Source of the DNA: Sphingomonas hominis
GTDB taxonomy: Bacteria; Pseudomonadota; Alphaproteobacteria; Sphingomonadales; Sphingomonadaceae
Direction: 5' to 3'
Length of the DNA: 64,000 nt
Assembly (NCBI RefSeq): GCF_013328205.1
Contig: NZ_JABULH010000001.1
Location: 248,001-312,000, forward strand
In this document: one piece after another, positions 1 through 8,769 of the stretch
Position numbering within the stretch: position 1 is the first letter of the stretch
How the letters are laid out: the number at the start of each line of letters is the position of its first letter
The notes under the pieces: model-generated
Database searches by the model: none
Told to the model about the DNA's origin: nothing
Seen by the model: only the letters and a program-made list of their open reading frames with translations
Position numbers and translations under genes: made by a program

Positions 1-1450
1 CCTCGTGAACCGGGTCGGTCAGGCGATCGAGCGCGAAGTGGGTGTCGCGGGTAAAGGGTTGCACGTAGTTGAGCGCCCAGGGCCGCGTATTCTCGTCGGC
101 GAGCCGGGCGACCAAGAGCGTGCGGAGCGCGGCGGCGTCGTTCATGCACGCGAGCATGTTGGCCACGCGCGACGGGTTGGTGACGGCAGCGAGCATCACC
201 TCCGCCTTGGTGCGTTCGGCCTCCGCGGTACGGCCGAGTTGGTGGAGCGCGCAGGCTCGATACGATTGGACGCCGATCATCGCACCGGTGTTGACGGCGC
301 TGCCGAAGGTGCGGGCGCGGGTGAGGAAGGTGTCGGCGCGGGTCACCGCCTGCGCCCAATCGCCGTTCAGGGCCGCGAGCGTCAGATAAGCGGCATCAAT
401 GTTGAGCGCATTGGCGCCCGCCTCCGGCGAAAGCGTGCCCGCGACGCGCGCGAGCAGCGCCTGCCCCTCGGCCGCGCGCCCGGTAGCGGTGAGCGCGCGT
501 GCAACAAGCGGGGCGAGCGTGTCGGCGCCCTGCGCAAAGCCTACGGAAGGCGCTTGGTCGAACATGGGCAGGAACAACGCAACGACCGCGTCATAGGCCT
601 GCCTGCCCGCCAGTTCGCGCGCATAGGGTGTCGCGGTCTGGAAATCGTCGGCGGCGGCCCAGTCGGAGCGCAGTTCTTCGAGATAACGGCGCGCGGGCGC
701 ATCGAAGCTGCCGCCCGACCATTCGGTGATCCGCGGCCAGAGCGCGGCGTAGCGCTTGTCGATGAACATCGCGACGAGGTCGTCGGGGTCGCCGACCGTG
801 GGAACGGCGGTGATCGCGTCGGTGGTGCGGCCGGCGCGCATTGCGTCGCGGATCTGCGCGGTGGCGTAGCTCGACCGTTCGGGGGCGAGCGCGGCGGCGA
901 ACCCGATCTCGCCTAGCCGTGCCGAGACGCGATCGGCGCGGGCGCGGTCGCCGATGTCGCGCAATCGTCCAACCAGCGCCATCATGGTATAGCGTTGGCT
1001 TCCGCGTGCGAGGGCGGGTGCCTGCTGGCTGAGCGCGAGCCATAGGTCGGCGGCGCGTTGCGGCGCACCGGAAAAGGTGAACACCTCGGTCGCGATCATC
1101 TTGGGCACCGGATGATCGGGCAGCAGACGTAGCGCTTCGTCGATCGCGGCGACCGCGGGCTTGCTGTCGGGCTGGGCGATGAGCAGCGTGGCGCGCGTCG
1201 ACTGGATCATGCCGCGCAAGGGCGTGGGGCGGGGTAGCTTGGCGAGCACGGCGTCGAGCTTGGCGAGGCTGGGTGGGCGATCGGCGACCGCGGCGGCGGC
1301 CTCGGCCATGACGGCCTTGTCGGCCGGATCGGTGGTGAGATCGAGCGGGCTTCTCACCTGCGCGGCGGCGGGCGGGGCGGCGAGTGCGATCGGCATGGCA
1401 ACGGCGAATAGCGCGGCGGCGAGCGACGCAGTGGCGAGTGGCCGGCGCAT
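1..1450 (-). CDS. Exported TPR-like hypothetical protein (C-terminus outside window)
   Basis: The reading frame is open from an ATG at 1450 down to the window edge, giving at least 483 residues, so the C-terminus is missing. Residues 1-31 form a signal peptide with two basic residues, a hydrophobic Ala/Leu core and an AAPPAAAQ-type cleavage region. The mature part is Ala-rich and helical, with repeated patterns such as ALHQLGRTAEAERTK and TATGRAAEGQALLARV that resemble degenerate tetratricopeptide repeats. I infer a periplasmic repeat protein that binds partners, but recognise no specific family and see no catalytic motif. The plus-strand frames across this region are antisense shadows. Confidence 0.7.
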   Translation of the reverse strand, partial: MRRPLATASLAAALFAVAMPIALAAPPAAAQVRSPLDLTTDPADKAVMAEAAAAVADRPPSLAKLDAVLAKLPRPTPLRGMIQSTRATLLIAQPDSKPAVAAIDEALRLLPDHPVPKMIATEVFTFSGAPQRAADLWLALSQQAPALARGSQRYTMMALVGRLRDIGDRARADRVSARLGEIGFAAALAPERSSYATAQIRDAMRAGRTTDAITAVPTVGDPDDLVAMFIDKRYAALWPRITEWSGGSFDAPARRYLEELRSDWAAADDFQTATPYARELAGRQAYDAVVALFLPMFDQAPSVGFAQGADTLAPLVARALTATGRAAEGQALLARVAGTLSPEAGANALNIDAAYLTLAALNGDWAQAVTRADTFLTRARTFGSAVNTGAMIGVQSYRACALHQLGRTAEAERTKAEVMLAAVTNPSRVANMLACMNDAAALRTLLVARLADENTRPWALNYVQPFTRDTHFALDRLTDPVHE

Positions 1451-1567
1451 GATGATCTTCCCCGATTTCGTGTCGCCGGTGCGGCGGTCCTCGGTCGGCA
1501 TCGTGGCGGAGGGCGTTGAGCAGCGCAAGCGCTTGGCAGAAGGGCGCGATGCGCTACGCTGTGCACC

Positions 1568-2140
1568 ATGTTCGGGAGTGACCATTCGAAGCGGCTGATC
1601 GATCTGTTTGCCGCGCAGTTCACGCCTGAGGGCAGCGGCTTTTTGTACCGACGCAATCAGGTTGGTGCGGGCTATCTGGTCAGCGTGGCCGAGCGCGACG
1701 CGTTCGTTGCTGCGCATCGGCGCGAATGGCGTCGGATCTTCTGGGCGGCGATCCTGGGTGTGGTGGTCGTGGTCGGCGCGATGGTGGCCTTGTTCGAGGA
1801 ACCGCACAAAGGTGTGACAATCGCGGCCACAATTGTGCTGATCGGATTTCTGACCTTGTTGCACCTGTGGGCGTGGCGTCGGCCCGAGCGCGCGCTCGCG
1901 CTGCGGGTGCCGAGCTTGCCCGCGCTCGACCGGGGAGCGGCGCGGCGCAAGAACCTGTCGCAGGTGACATGGGGCAATTTGGCGCTGAGTCCGGTGTTCG
2001 CGCTGGTGTTGGGATCGCGAGCATGGGGCGACGACGGCGTGCACGGCTGGTCCGCGTTGTGGCTCGTCGCGGCGGTCGGCCTGATGGGGATGAGCGCGGT
2101 ACAGGCGTGGCGCAAGTGGCGGGTGGAGCGGGTCGGCTAG
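1568..2140 (+). CDS. Hypothetical inner-membrane protein, 190 aa
   Basis: The protein starts with a soluble segment of about 55 residues (MFGSDHSKRLIDLFAAQF). This is followed by two adjacent hydrophobic helices near residues 57-75 and 83-102, then two more near 136-150 and 160-177. A basic tail ends the protein. No catalytic motif or known domain is recognised. It lies 63 bases ahead of rlmN on the same strand, and the ATG has only a weak ribosome binding site. Four membrane segments is my estimate from hydrophobicity alone. Confidence 0.65.
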   Translation: MFGSDHSKRLIDLFAAQFTPEGSGFLYRRNQVGAGYLVSVAERDAFVAAHRREWRRIFWAAILGVVVVVGAMVALFEEPHKGVTIAATIVLIGFLTLLHLWAWRRPERALALRVPSLPALDRGAARRKNLSQVTWGNLALSPVFALVLGSRAWGDDGVHGWSALWLVAAVGLMGMSAVQAWRKWRVERVG

Positions 2141-2203
2141 GCAGGCGCGCGGCTGCGGCGGCGTGAGTGGAAAAACCTCGACGGATCGGCTATATACGCG
2201 CGC

Positions 2204-3412
2204 ATGCCTGAGATCGCTGCTGCCATCATGCCCATTGCCGGGCACATCGACCCTGTGCCCGTGCCGCGGGCGGTGGCGCCGCGGGAGGATGGGCGGGTCG
2301 ATCTCGTCGGGTTGAACAAGGCGGAGTTGCGCGAGGCGTTGCTCGGCGCGGGCATGGAGCCGCGGCAGGCGAAGCTGCGATCGAAGCAGATCTGGCATTG
2401 GATCTACAATCGGGGTGCGACCGAGTTCTCGGCGATGACCGACATCGCCAAGGCGCAGCATCCGTGGCTGGAGGCGCGCTTCGTCGTCGGGCGGCCGGAG
2501 GTGGTCGAGGCGCAGGTGTCGTCGGACGGGACGCGCAAGTGGTTGCTGCGCTCGCCCGACGGGCAGGATTACGAGGCGGTGTTCATCCCCGACGCTGATC
2601 GCGGCACCTTGTGCGTGTCGAGCCAGGTGGGGTGCACGCTCAACTGCACCTTTTGCCACACCGGCACGATGCGGCTGGTGCGGAATCTCACGGCAGGCGA
2701 GATCGTCGGGCAGGTGATGCTGGCGCGCGATGCGCTGGGCGAATGGCCGAGCCAGCCCGAGGGGCGAATGCTGACCAACATCGTGATGATGGGGATGGGC
2801 GAGCCGTTGTATAATTTCGACAACGTGCGCGATGCGCTTTCCGTCGTGATGGATGGCGATGGACTGGCGCTGTCGAAGCGGCGGATCACCTTGTCGACGA
2901 GCGGCGTGGTGCCGATGATGGCGCGCGCGGGGGCGGAGATCGGGGTCAATCTGGCGGTGTCGCTCCATGCGGTGACCAAGGAGATTCGCGACGAGATCGT
3001 GCCCTTGAACCGCAAATACGGCATCGAGGAGTTGTTGCAGGCGTGCGCGGACTATCCCGGCGCCAACAACGCGCGGCGGATCACGTTCGAGTATGTGATG
3101 CTCCGCGACAAGAACGACAGCGACGCGCACGCGCACGAGCTGGTCCGCTTGCTCAAGCACTACAAGCTGCCGGCCAAGGTCAATCTGATCCCGTTCAACC
3201 CGTGGCCGGGTGCGGCGTACGAATGCTCGACGCCCGAGCGCGTGCGGGCGTTCAGCGACATCGTGTTCGCGGGCGGCATCTCGGCGCCGGTGCGCACCCC
3301 GCGCGGCCGCGACATCGACGCGGCGTGCGGGCAGTTGAAGACCGCGGCGGAGAAGAAGAGCCGCGCGCAGTTGGACCGTGAAGCGGCGGCAGAGCTGGTC
3401 ACGGCGGGCTGA
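2204..3412 (+). CDS. rlmN: 23S rRNA (adenine(2503)-C2)-methyltransferase RlmN
   Basis: This is a radical SAM enzyme that methylates C2 of A2503 in 23S rRNA, and in characterised members A37 of some tRNAs. The cluster-binding motif is C144-x3-C148-x2-C151 in the context [13 protein letters not shown]. The two cysteines of the methyl-transfer mechanism are present: C137 in TLCVSSQ and C375 in DIDAACGQL. The [10 protein letters not shown] and LSTSGVVP segments also match the family. At 402 residues it is slightly longer than the E. coli protein because of an N-terminal extension of about 35 residues, and a later start cannot be excluded. It appears to be transcribed alone. Confidence 0.97.
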   Translation: MPEIAAAIMPIAGHIDPVPVPRAVAPREDGRVDLVGLNKAELREALLGAGMEPRQAKLRSKQIWHWIYNRGATEFSAMTDIAKAQHPWLEARFVVGRPEVVEAQVSSDGTRKWLLRSPDGQDYEAVFIPDADRGTLCVSSQVGCTLNCTFCHTGTMRLVRNLTAGEIVGQVMLARDALGEWPSQPEGRMLTNIVMMGMGEPLYNFDNVRDALSVVMDGDGLALSKRRITLSTSGVVPMMARAGAEIGVNLAVSLHAVTKEIRDEIVPLNRKYGIEELLQACADYPGANNARRITFEYVMLRDKNDSDAHAHELVRLLKHYKLPAKVNLIPFNPWPGAAYECSTPERVRAFSDIVFAGGISAPVRTPRGRDIDAACGQLKTAAEKKSRAQLDREAAAELVTAG

Positions 3413-3558
3413 GGCGGCGGTCTGTGCGCCCACCGCGGAGGCGGCAGACCGGTGGCGGATGTGCCCGGCGCATCGGTGACCGTAAACCGCGCGGTATTTA
3501 CGCATCGGCTTAGCGTGGGTTGGTGGTGTCACCCGGACAGCAGCCCTAGATCGGGCGG

Positions 3559-4098
3559 ATGAGCGACGCTGCCTTGACCCACCCTGCGCCCGAGCCTCCC
3601 CGTATGGGGTCGGTGCTGAAGCGCAATATCGAGCGGATGCGCGAGCGGCGCGCGCGCGAGGAGGCGGAGGCGGGCTGGTCCGAGCGGGTGTCGGATCGCA
3701 TCACCGCGTTCGCAGGCAGCATGACGTTCGTCGCGATCCACGCGGTCGCCTACGGCACGTGGATCGCGGTCAATGTGGGCGCGGTGCCGGGCATTAGGCC
3801 GTTCGATCCGAGTTTCGTGATGCTCGCGATGGAGGCGAGCGTCGAGGCGATCTTTCTGTCGACCTTCGTGCTGATCAGCCAGAACCGGATGATGAGCGCG
3901 GCGGCGAAACAGTCCGACCTCGACCTGCAGATCAACCTGTTGGCGGAGCACGAATTGACGCGGCTGATCGGGTTGGTCGACCGGATGGCGCGGCACATGG
4001 GGATCGACCCCGACGCGCATGGCGAGCTGGACGAGATCAAGCAGGACGTGTCGCCCGAGGCGGTGCTCGACGGGCTGGAGGATGCGGCGCGTCAGTAG
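3559..4098 (+). CDS. DUF1003 family membrane protein
   Basis: The 179-residue protein has a basic helical N-terminus (SVLKRNIERMRERRAREE) and two transmembrane helices. The first contains FAGSMTFVAIHAVAYGTWIAVN near residues 53-74. The second follows the conserved PFDPSFVMLAMEASVEAIFLSTFVLISQNRM block, near 82-113. A soluble acidic tail ends it. This arrangement is that of the DUF1003 family, which has no established function. It is followed by a palindromic repeat and then the TauE/SafE gene, with no obvious operon partner. Confidence 0.85.
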   Translation: MSDAALTHPAPEPPRMGSVLKRNIERMRERRAREEAEAGWSERVSDRITAFAGSMTFVAIHAVAYGTWIAVNVGAVPGIRPFDPSFVMLAMEASVEAIFLSTFVLISQNRMMSAAAKQSDLDLQINLLAEHELTRLIGLVDRMARHMGIDPDAHGELDEIKQDVSPEAVLDGLEDAARQ

Positions 4099-4130
4099 GT
4101 GACGGGCGGCGGGTGTCGGTTGACTCTTCC

Positions 4131-4211
4131 GTCACCCCGGACCTGATCCGGGGTCCCGCTTCTTAGACAAGGCACAAGGCAGCGGGATCCCGGATCAAGT
4201 CCGGGATGACG
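4131..4211. repeat. Palindromic repeat family A, complete copy
   Basis: The left arm reads GTCACCCCGGACCTGATCCG and continues into GGGTCCCGCTTCTT. After a short spacer, the right arm GCGGGATCCCGGATCAAGTC is followed by CGGGATGACG. The arms are imperfect inverted copies, so the RNA can fold into a long hairpin. Related copies occur at seven other places in the window, always between genes. Confidence 0.85.
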
Positions 4212-4348
4212 AAGGTGACATGGTCGGGAACTGTCTAGCCGTATGCGACGCGTGTCGTGTGCGTGAACGTCGGTGCAGTCGGCGGGCACACTCGACAGCG
4301 CTCGGGTGCGCGGGCAAGCGGCGGGGCTGGTGCGCGGGAGCATGAGCG

Positions 4349-5104
4349 ATGGACGTGACGACGCTGGCGCTGGTCGCGCTCGCAGGGGTGGCGGGCGGCG
4401 CGATGAATGCGTTGGCGGGGGGCGGCACGTTCGCGACGCTGCCGGCGTTGCTGGCGGTGGGGGTGCCGGCGAACATCGCCAATGCGACCTCCAACGTCGC
4501 GCTGCTGCCGGGTGCGGCGACGAGCGCCTGGGCGTTCCGTGGCGAGTTGGGGCCGGTCGGTGGTGTCGACCACCGGTTGCTGGCGGCGATCACCTTTGTT
4601 GGCGGGCTGGTGGGCAGCTGGTTGCTGGTGGTGACGCCGGGGCGCACGTTCGACGCGATCGTGCCCTGGCTGGTGCTCTACGCCTTCGTGGTGCTGGCGT
4701 TTGGGCGCGGCGCGTCGGCGTGGTTGGCCAAGCGGGTGACGATTGGGACGCGGACGCTGCTGGTCGCACAAGCGCTGCTGGGCGTCTACGGCGGTTATTT
4801 CGGCGGCGGCGTGGGGTTGATGACGACCGCGACCTACGGCCTGCTGGCGAGCATTACGCCGCGCGCGATGTTCGCGCCGCGCACGCTGATGCTGGCGGTG
4901 GCGAATGCGGCGGCGGCGGTGGTGTTCGTGGGCTTCGGCATGGTCGAGTGGCGGTATTGCGTGCCGATGCTGGTGGGGGCGGTGGTCGGCGGTTGGGGCG
5001 GGGCGCTTGTCGGGCGGCGGCTGCCCGAGCGCGCGGTGAGGGTGTGGACGCTGGCGGTGACGGGGGTGACGGCGGCGGTGTTCTTCTGGCGGGCTTATGG
5101 GTGA
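4349..5104 (+). CDS. TauE/SafE family membrane transporter
   Basis: This polytopic protein of 251 residues has about eight hydrophobic helices. The first-repeat signature GGAMNALAGGGTFATLPALL is followed by ANIANATSNVALLPG. The second repeat shows GVYGGYFGGGVGLM. These glycine-rich blocks define the TauE/SafE family (also called DUF81), whose studied members move sulfite, sulfoacetate or other small organic anions across the inner membrane. The substrate cannot be read from the sequence. The ATG is preceded by GGGAGC. It ends about 90 bases before a convergent flavin reductase, with a strong hairpin between them. Confidence 0.88.
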   Translation: MDVTTLALVALAGVAGGAMNALAGGGTFATLPALLAVGVPANIANATSNVALLPGAATSAWAFRGELGPVGGVDHRLLAAITFVGGLVGSWLLVVTPGRTFDAIVPWLVLYAFVVLAFGRGASAWLAKRVTIGTRTLLVAQALLGVYGGYFGGGVGLMTTATYGLLASITPRAMFAPRTLMLAVANAAAAVVFVGFGMVEWRYCVPMLVGAVVGGWGGALVGRRLPERAVRVWTLAVTGVTAAVFFWRAYG

Positions 5105-5126
5105 GGGGAGCGGGCGCTTCCGGGCG

Positions 5127-5183
5127 GCCCCTCACCCTTCCGCGGCTGCGCCGCTCCCTCCCTCTCCCCGGAAGGGGAGAGGG
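5127..5183. repeat. Palindromic repeat family C, possible bidirectional terminator
   Basis: A perfect hairpin has arms CCCTCTCCCC at 5160-5169 and GGGGAGAGGG at 5174-5183 around a GGAA loop. It is preceded by the family element CCCCTCACCCTTCCGCGGCT. It lies between the convergent TauE and flavin reductase genes. On the plus strand AATTT follows. I infer that it may help end transcription in both directions. Confidence 0.6.
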
Positions 5184-5196
5184 AATTTGGCTCCGC

Positions 5197-5814
5197 TCAG
5201 CCGGGACGTTTCATCGCGAATCTAGCCGCTTCAGTGATCTCGAAGTAATCGGCGGGGCCGCCGCCGCGTAGGATCGGGTGGGCGCGGGCGGTTTGATAGA
5301 TGCCGTTGTCCAACATCGCGCGGTCGATGTGGATGCCGACGACCTCTCCGATGACGAGCCAGGTGTCGACCAGCTCGTGCTCACGCGTCTCGAGCTGGAC
5401 CAATTGCGTGAGGACGCATTCGAACGAGGCGGGGCTGAGCGCGACGCGCGGCGCTGCGATTGTGTTGGAGGGTGCAACCTCAAGGCCGGCGAGCGTGAAC
5501 TCATCGACCTCGCCCGCCACCGTTGCGGCGCTGGCGTTCATCTGTTCGGCGAGTGGGCGGGTGGCGAGGTTCCAGGTGAACTCGCGCGTTTCCTTGATGT
5601 TGGCGACCGAGTCTTTCCAGCCGTTTGAGGAGAAGGCGAGGATCGGCGGACGGTAGTTGAGCAGGTTGAAGAAGCTGTAGGGTGCCAAGTTGCGGATGCC
5701 CGCGGCCGAGACGCTGCCGATCCAGCCGATCGGGCGTGGTGCTACGATCGCGTTCAGGGGATCGTGCGGCAGGCCGTGGCCGTTCGCAGGTTCGTAGAAA
5801 TGCCATTCGGTCAT
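5197..5814 (-). CDS. Flavin reductase family protein (FMN-binding split barrel)
   Basis: The 205-residue protein opens with MTEWHFYEPANGHGLPHDPL. It carries the flavin-reductase core APRPIGWIGSVSAAGIRNLAPYSFFN and ILAFSSNGWKDSVANIKETREF, typical of FMN-binding split-barrel reductases that use NAD(P)H to reduce free flavin or act as oxidoreductases. A longer open frame extends upstream, but the ATG at 5814 matches the usual family N-terminus and keeps the gene clear of the divergent cytochrome b gene, which starts 27 bases away. The physiological partner is unknown. Confidence 0.88.
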   Translation of the reverse strand: MTEWHFYEPANGHGLPHDPLNAIVAPRPIGWIGSVSAAGIRNLAPYSFFNLLNYRPPILAFSSNGWKDSVANIKETREFTWNLATRPLAEQMNASAATVAGEVDEFTLAGLEVAPSNTIAAPRVALSPASFECVLTQLVQLETREHELVDTWLVIGEVVGIHIDRAMLDNGIYQTARAHPILRGGGPADYFEITEAARFAMKRPG

Positions 5815-5841
5815 GCGCGCGTTAACTGATATGGGTTGAAT

Positions 5842-6615
5842 ATGGACGCAACGCCGATCAAGGATCCTGTCATCATCCGGCGCCACTCGCTCGCCACGCG
5901 CGTGTGGCACTGGATCAACGCGGTCGCGATCTTCGTGCTGATCGGATCGGGGCTGGGGATCAGCAACGCGCACCCCAGGCTGTACTGGGGGCGGTACGGG
6001 GCGAACTTCGATCCGGCGTGGGCGACATTGCCGCGCTTTCCGGCGTGGATCACGATACCGCAGAGCTACAATCTGGCGATTTCCAGGCGTTGGCACCTGT
6101 TCTTCGCACTGGTGCTCGCTTTCGGACTGCTCGGCTACATGATCGCGAGCCTGATCAATCGGCATTTCCAGCGTGACTTGCGGCTGCGGGCGAAGGATTT
6201 GAGCCCGGCGCATCTCGCCGCCGACGTGCGCGCGCATCTGCAATTCCGGTTCCACGACGAGGCGCATCCGGGTGCGTATAATCCGTTGCAGAAACTGTCC
6301 TATGCAGGGGTCGTGTTCGTCGCGCTGCCGCTGGTGATCCTGACCGGCATCGCGCTGTCGCCGGGAATGAACGCGGCGTGGCCGTGGTTGCTCGACGTGT
6401 TCGGCGGGCGGCAATCGGCGCGGTCGATCCATTTTATCACGATGGCGGCGATCACCGCATTCGTGGTGGTGCATCTGGTGCTCGTCATCCTGGCTGGGTG
6501 GCGGCGCGAATTATGGTCGATGATTTCGGGCAAGTGGCGGATCGAGGGGACGATGGCGGACGCGCGCGCGGAGACGCCTGCGGGTGCTGCCAAGGCGCAG
6601 GAGGTGGGGCGATGA
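5842..6615 (+). CDS. Cytochrome b/b6-type membrane subunit
   Basis: The 257-residue integral membrane protein has about four to five hydrophobic helices and the paired histidines of di-haem cytochrome b561/Ni-Fe hydrogenase b-type subunits: RHSLATRVWHWINAV near residue 20, RRWHLFFALV in the middle and HFITMAAITAFVVVHLVLV near the C-terminus. It overlaps the next gene by the ATGA junction at 6612-6615, so the two are translationally coupled. It probably passes electrons between the quinone pool and the downstream molybdoenzyme. A TTG two codons upstream (5836) is possible, but the ATG is preferred. Confidence 0.88.
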   Translation: MDATPIKDPVIIRRHSLATRVWHWINAVAIFVLIGSGLGISNAHPRLYWGRYGANFDPAWATLPRFPAWITIPQSYNLAISRRWHLFFALVLAFGLLGYMIASLINRHFQRDLRLRAKDLSPAHLAADVRAHLQFRFHDEAHPGAYNPLQKLSYAGVVFVALPLVILTGIALSPGMNAAWPWLLDVFGGRQSARSIHFITMAAITAFVVVHLVLVILAGWRRELWSMISGKWRIEGTMADARAETPAGAAKAQEVGR

Positions 6616-7367
6616 TCCGGCGTCGTGGACTGATCGGTGCACTGGCGGGCGGTGGCGCGGGGCTGCTGCTGTCGGGGTGCGACCGCGTGATCGCGCAGCC
6701 GCAGGTGCGCGACATCATCTTCAGGGGCGAGGACATGCAGCGCGGGTTGCAGCGCGCGCTGATGAACCGTGACGCGCTGGCGCCCGAGTTCTCGGCCGAC
6801 CAGCGCTCGCCGTACTTCCGCACCAACGGGACGCGTGATCCGGGGACGGCGGCGTACCACGCGCTTCGCGCCGGGCGTTTCGCCGACTGGCGGTTGCAGG
6901 TCGACGGGCTGGTGGCGCGGCCGTTGTCGCTGTCGCTCAGCGACCTGGGTCAGTTTCCGCAGCGTGCGCAGATCACGCGGCACGATTGCGTCGAGGGGTG
7001 GAGCGCGATCGGCAAATGGCAGGGGCCGAAGCTTGGCGATGTGCTGAAACAGGCGGGGGTGCGGGGCGCCGCGCGCTACGTCGTGTTCACCTGTGCGGAC
7101 CTGTACGGCGGCGCGCCTTATTACGAGTCGGTCGACATGGTTGACGCGTTCCACCCGCAAACGATCCTCGCCTGGGCGTTGAACGACCGTTTCCTCGATG
7201 TCGGGCATGGCGCGCCGTGCCGGCTGCGGGTCGAGCGGCAATTGGGATACAAGCACGCGAAATATCTGATGAAAATCAACGCAGTCGATAGTCTGGCCGG
7301 GATCGGCAAGGGGCGGGGCGGTTATTGGGAAGATAACGTCGATTACGATTGGTATGCCGGAATTTGA
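6612..7367 (+). CDS. Molybdopterin-dependent oxidoreductase, sulfite-oxidase fold, Tat lipoprotein
   Basis: The 251-residue protein begins MIRRRGLIGALAGGGAG, an Arg-Arg Tat-like leader, followed by the lipobox LLSGC, so I infer a folded, lipid-anchored periplasmic enzyme. The sulfite-oxidase/MsrP molybdopterin domain is shown by ITRHDCVEGWSAIGKW, where the cysteine is the expected Mo ligand, and by RVERQLGYKHAKYL near the C-terminus. It has no haem or dimerisation domain of its own. The upstream cytochrome b gene overlaps its start and is the likely redox partner. Substrate (sulfite, methionine sulfoxide or other) is not predictable. Confidence 0.9.
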   Translation: MIRRRGLIGALAGGGAGLLLSGCDRVIAQPQVRDIIFRGEDMQRGLQRALMNRDALAPEFSADQRSPYFRTNGTRDPGTAAYHALRAGRFADWRLQVDGLVARPLSLSLSDLGQFPQRAQITRHDCVEGWSAIGKWQGPKLGDVLKQAGVRGAARYVVFTCADLYGGAPYYESVDMVDAFHPQTILAWALNDRFLDVGHGAPCRLRVERQLGYKHAKYLMKINAVDSLAGIGKGRGGYWEDNVDYDWYAGI

Positions 7368-7421
7368 CCGTTTCACCTGCGTTGCTGGTGTCGCGGGCGA
7401 CCATCCGTTAGCAGCCGCAGC

Positions 7422-8648
7422 ATGGCATTGATCGACGTTTTCCTCCGCCGCGCGATCCGTCGCGGCGACCTGACCCTTATCAAACCCGACGGCTCCAGCA
7501 CCCGGTTCGGCGCGCCCGACGCGGAGTTGAAGCCCGTTACGTTCACGATCCACTCGCGCGACGTGTACCGCGCGATCCTGGCCGACCCGGCGCTGGGGCT
7601 GGCGGAAGCGTTCATGGACGGGCGCGTGACGTTGCAGCAGGGCGACATCCTCGACCTGCTGACGCTCGCCACCGCCAATTCACGCTGGGAGAATGGCGCG
7701 AACCACCTGGGCGCGAACCGCTGGCGCACGATCAAGGGCGTGTTCCGCCACCGCTTCCTGAGGCTCAACAAGGCGCTGGAATCGAAGAAGAACGTCGCGC
7801 ACCATTACGATCTGTCCGACCGGCTGTACGACCTCTTCCTCGACGCCGACAAACAGTACAGCTGCGCTTACTACACCGAGCGCGACAACACGCTCGAGCA
7901 GGCGCAGGCGGACAAGAAGGCGCATATCGTCGCCAAGCTCGCGGTTCAGCCGGGGATGCGGGTGCTCGACATCGGCTGCGGCTGGGGCGGGATGGCGCTG
8001 TACATCCACGCGAAAACGGGCGCCGAAGTGCTGGGCATCACCCTGTCGGAGGAGCAGTTGAAGGTGGCGCGCGCCCGCGCCCAAGAAGCGGGCCTCGCGG
8101 ACAAGGTCAAGTTCCAGTTGATCGACTATCGCGCGCTAGACCAGACGTTCGACCGCATCGTGTCGGTCGGCATGTTCGAGCATGTGGGGTCACGCAACTT
8201 CCGCACCTATCTGGAGAAATGCCGCGACCTGCTCACCCCCACGGGCGTGATGCTACTGCACACGATCGGACGCGCGGACGGGCCGGGGTTCACCGACCAG
8301 TTCACCGACAAGTATATCTTCCCGGGCGGCTATATTCCGGCGCTGTCGGAGGTGCTGGACGCGAACAACTACATCCGCTGGTTCGTCAGCGACGTGGAGG
8401 TGCTGCGGCTGCATTACGCCTTCACGCTGCGCGACTGGTATGCGCGGACGGTGGCGAACCGCGATGCGATCGTCGCGCTCTACGACGAGCGGTTTTACGC
8501 CATGTGGACCTATTATCTGGCGGGTGCGATCGTGTCGTTCACCAACGGGCCGCTGGTCAATTTCCAGATCCAATTCACCCGCGACCGCGAAGCGCTGCCG
8601 CTGACGCGCGATTACATGGTTGAAGGGGAGCGGGGGTTGCGGGGGTGA
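7422..8648 (+). CDS. cfa: Cyclopropane-fatty-acyl-phospholipid synthase
   Basis: This SAM-dependent enzyme adds a methylene bridge across double bonds of unsaturated acyl chains in membrane phospholipids. The N-terminal domain (residues 1-115) is followed by KKNVAHHYDLSDRLYDLFLD, typical of the family. The SAM motif VLDIGCGWGGMALYI lies near residues 180-195. The active-site region GMFEHVGSRNF is also present. Length 408 is normal. It follows the molybdoenzyme by 54 bases on the same strand and may share its transcript, but functional linkage is not evident. Confidence 0.95.
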   Translation: MALIDVFLRRAIRRGDLTLIKPDGSSTRFGAPDAELKPVTFTIHSRDVYRAILADPALGLAEAFMDGRVTLQQGDILDLLTLATANSRWENGANHLGANRWRTIKGVFRHRFLRLNKALESKKNVAHHYDLSDRLYDLFLDADKQYSCAYYTERDNTLEQAQADKKAHIVAKLAVQPGMRVLDIGCGWGGMALYIHAKTGAEVLGITLSEEQLKVARARAQEAGLADKVKFQLIDYRALDQTFDRIVSVGMFEHVGSRNFRTYLEKCRDLLTPTGVMLLHTIGRADGPGFTDQFTDKYIFPGGYIPALSEVLDANNYIRWFVSDVEVLRLHYAFTLRDWYARTVANRDAIVALYDERFYAMWTYYLAGAIVSFTNGPLVNFQIQFTRDREALPLTRDYMVEGERGLRG

Positions 8649-8769
8649 GACGCAACCATGCCGCCGCCGGCGTATCCGCATCCGACGTGCGCCGCTTCAC
8701 GGCTTGTCAGCGACGCGGAAAGGCTGCACGAAGTAATCTAGGTTATAAGTCGAACGAGTGACGCGGTAG

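Noticed and set aside
3418-3452. Terminator after rlmN
   Set aside because: CGGTCTG/CAGACCG arms exist, but the loop is long, the inner pairing is poor and no T-run follows.
5836-5841. TTG start for the cytochrome b gene
   Set aside because: The ATG two codons later is a better start and no ribosome binding site favours the TTG.
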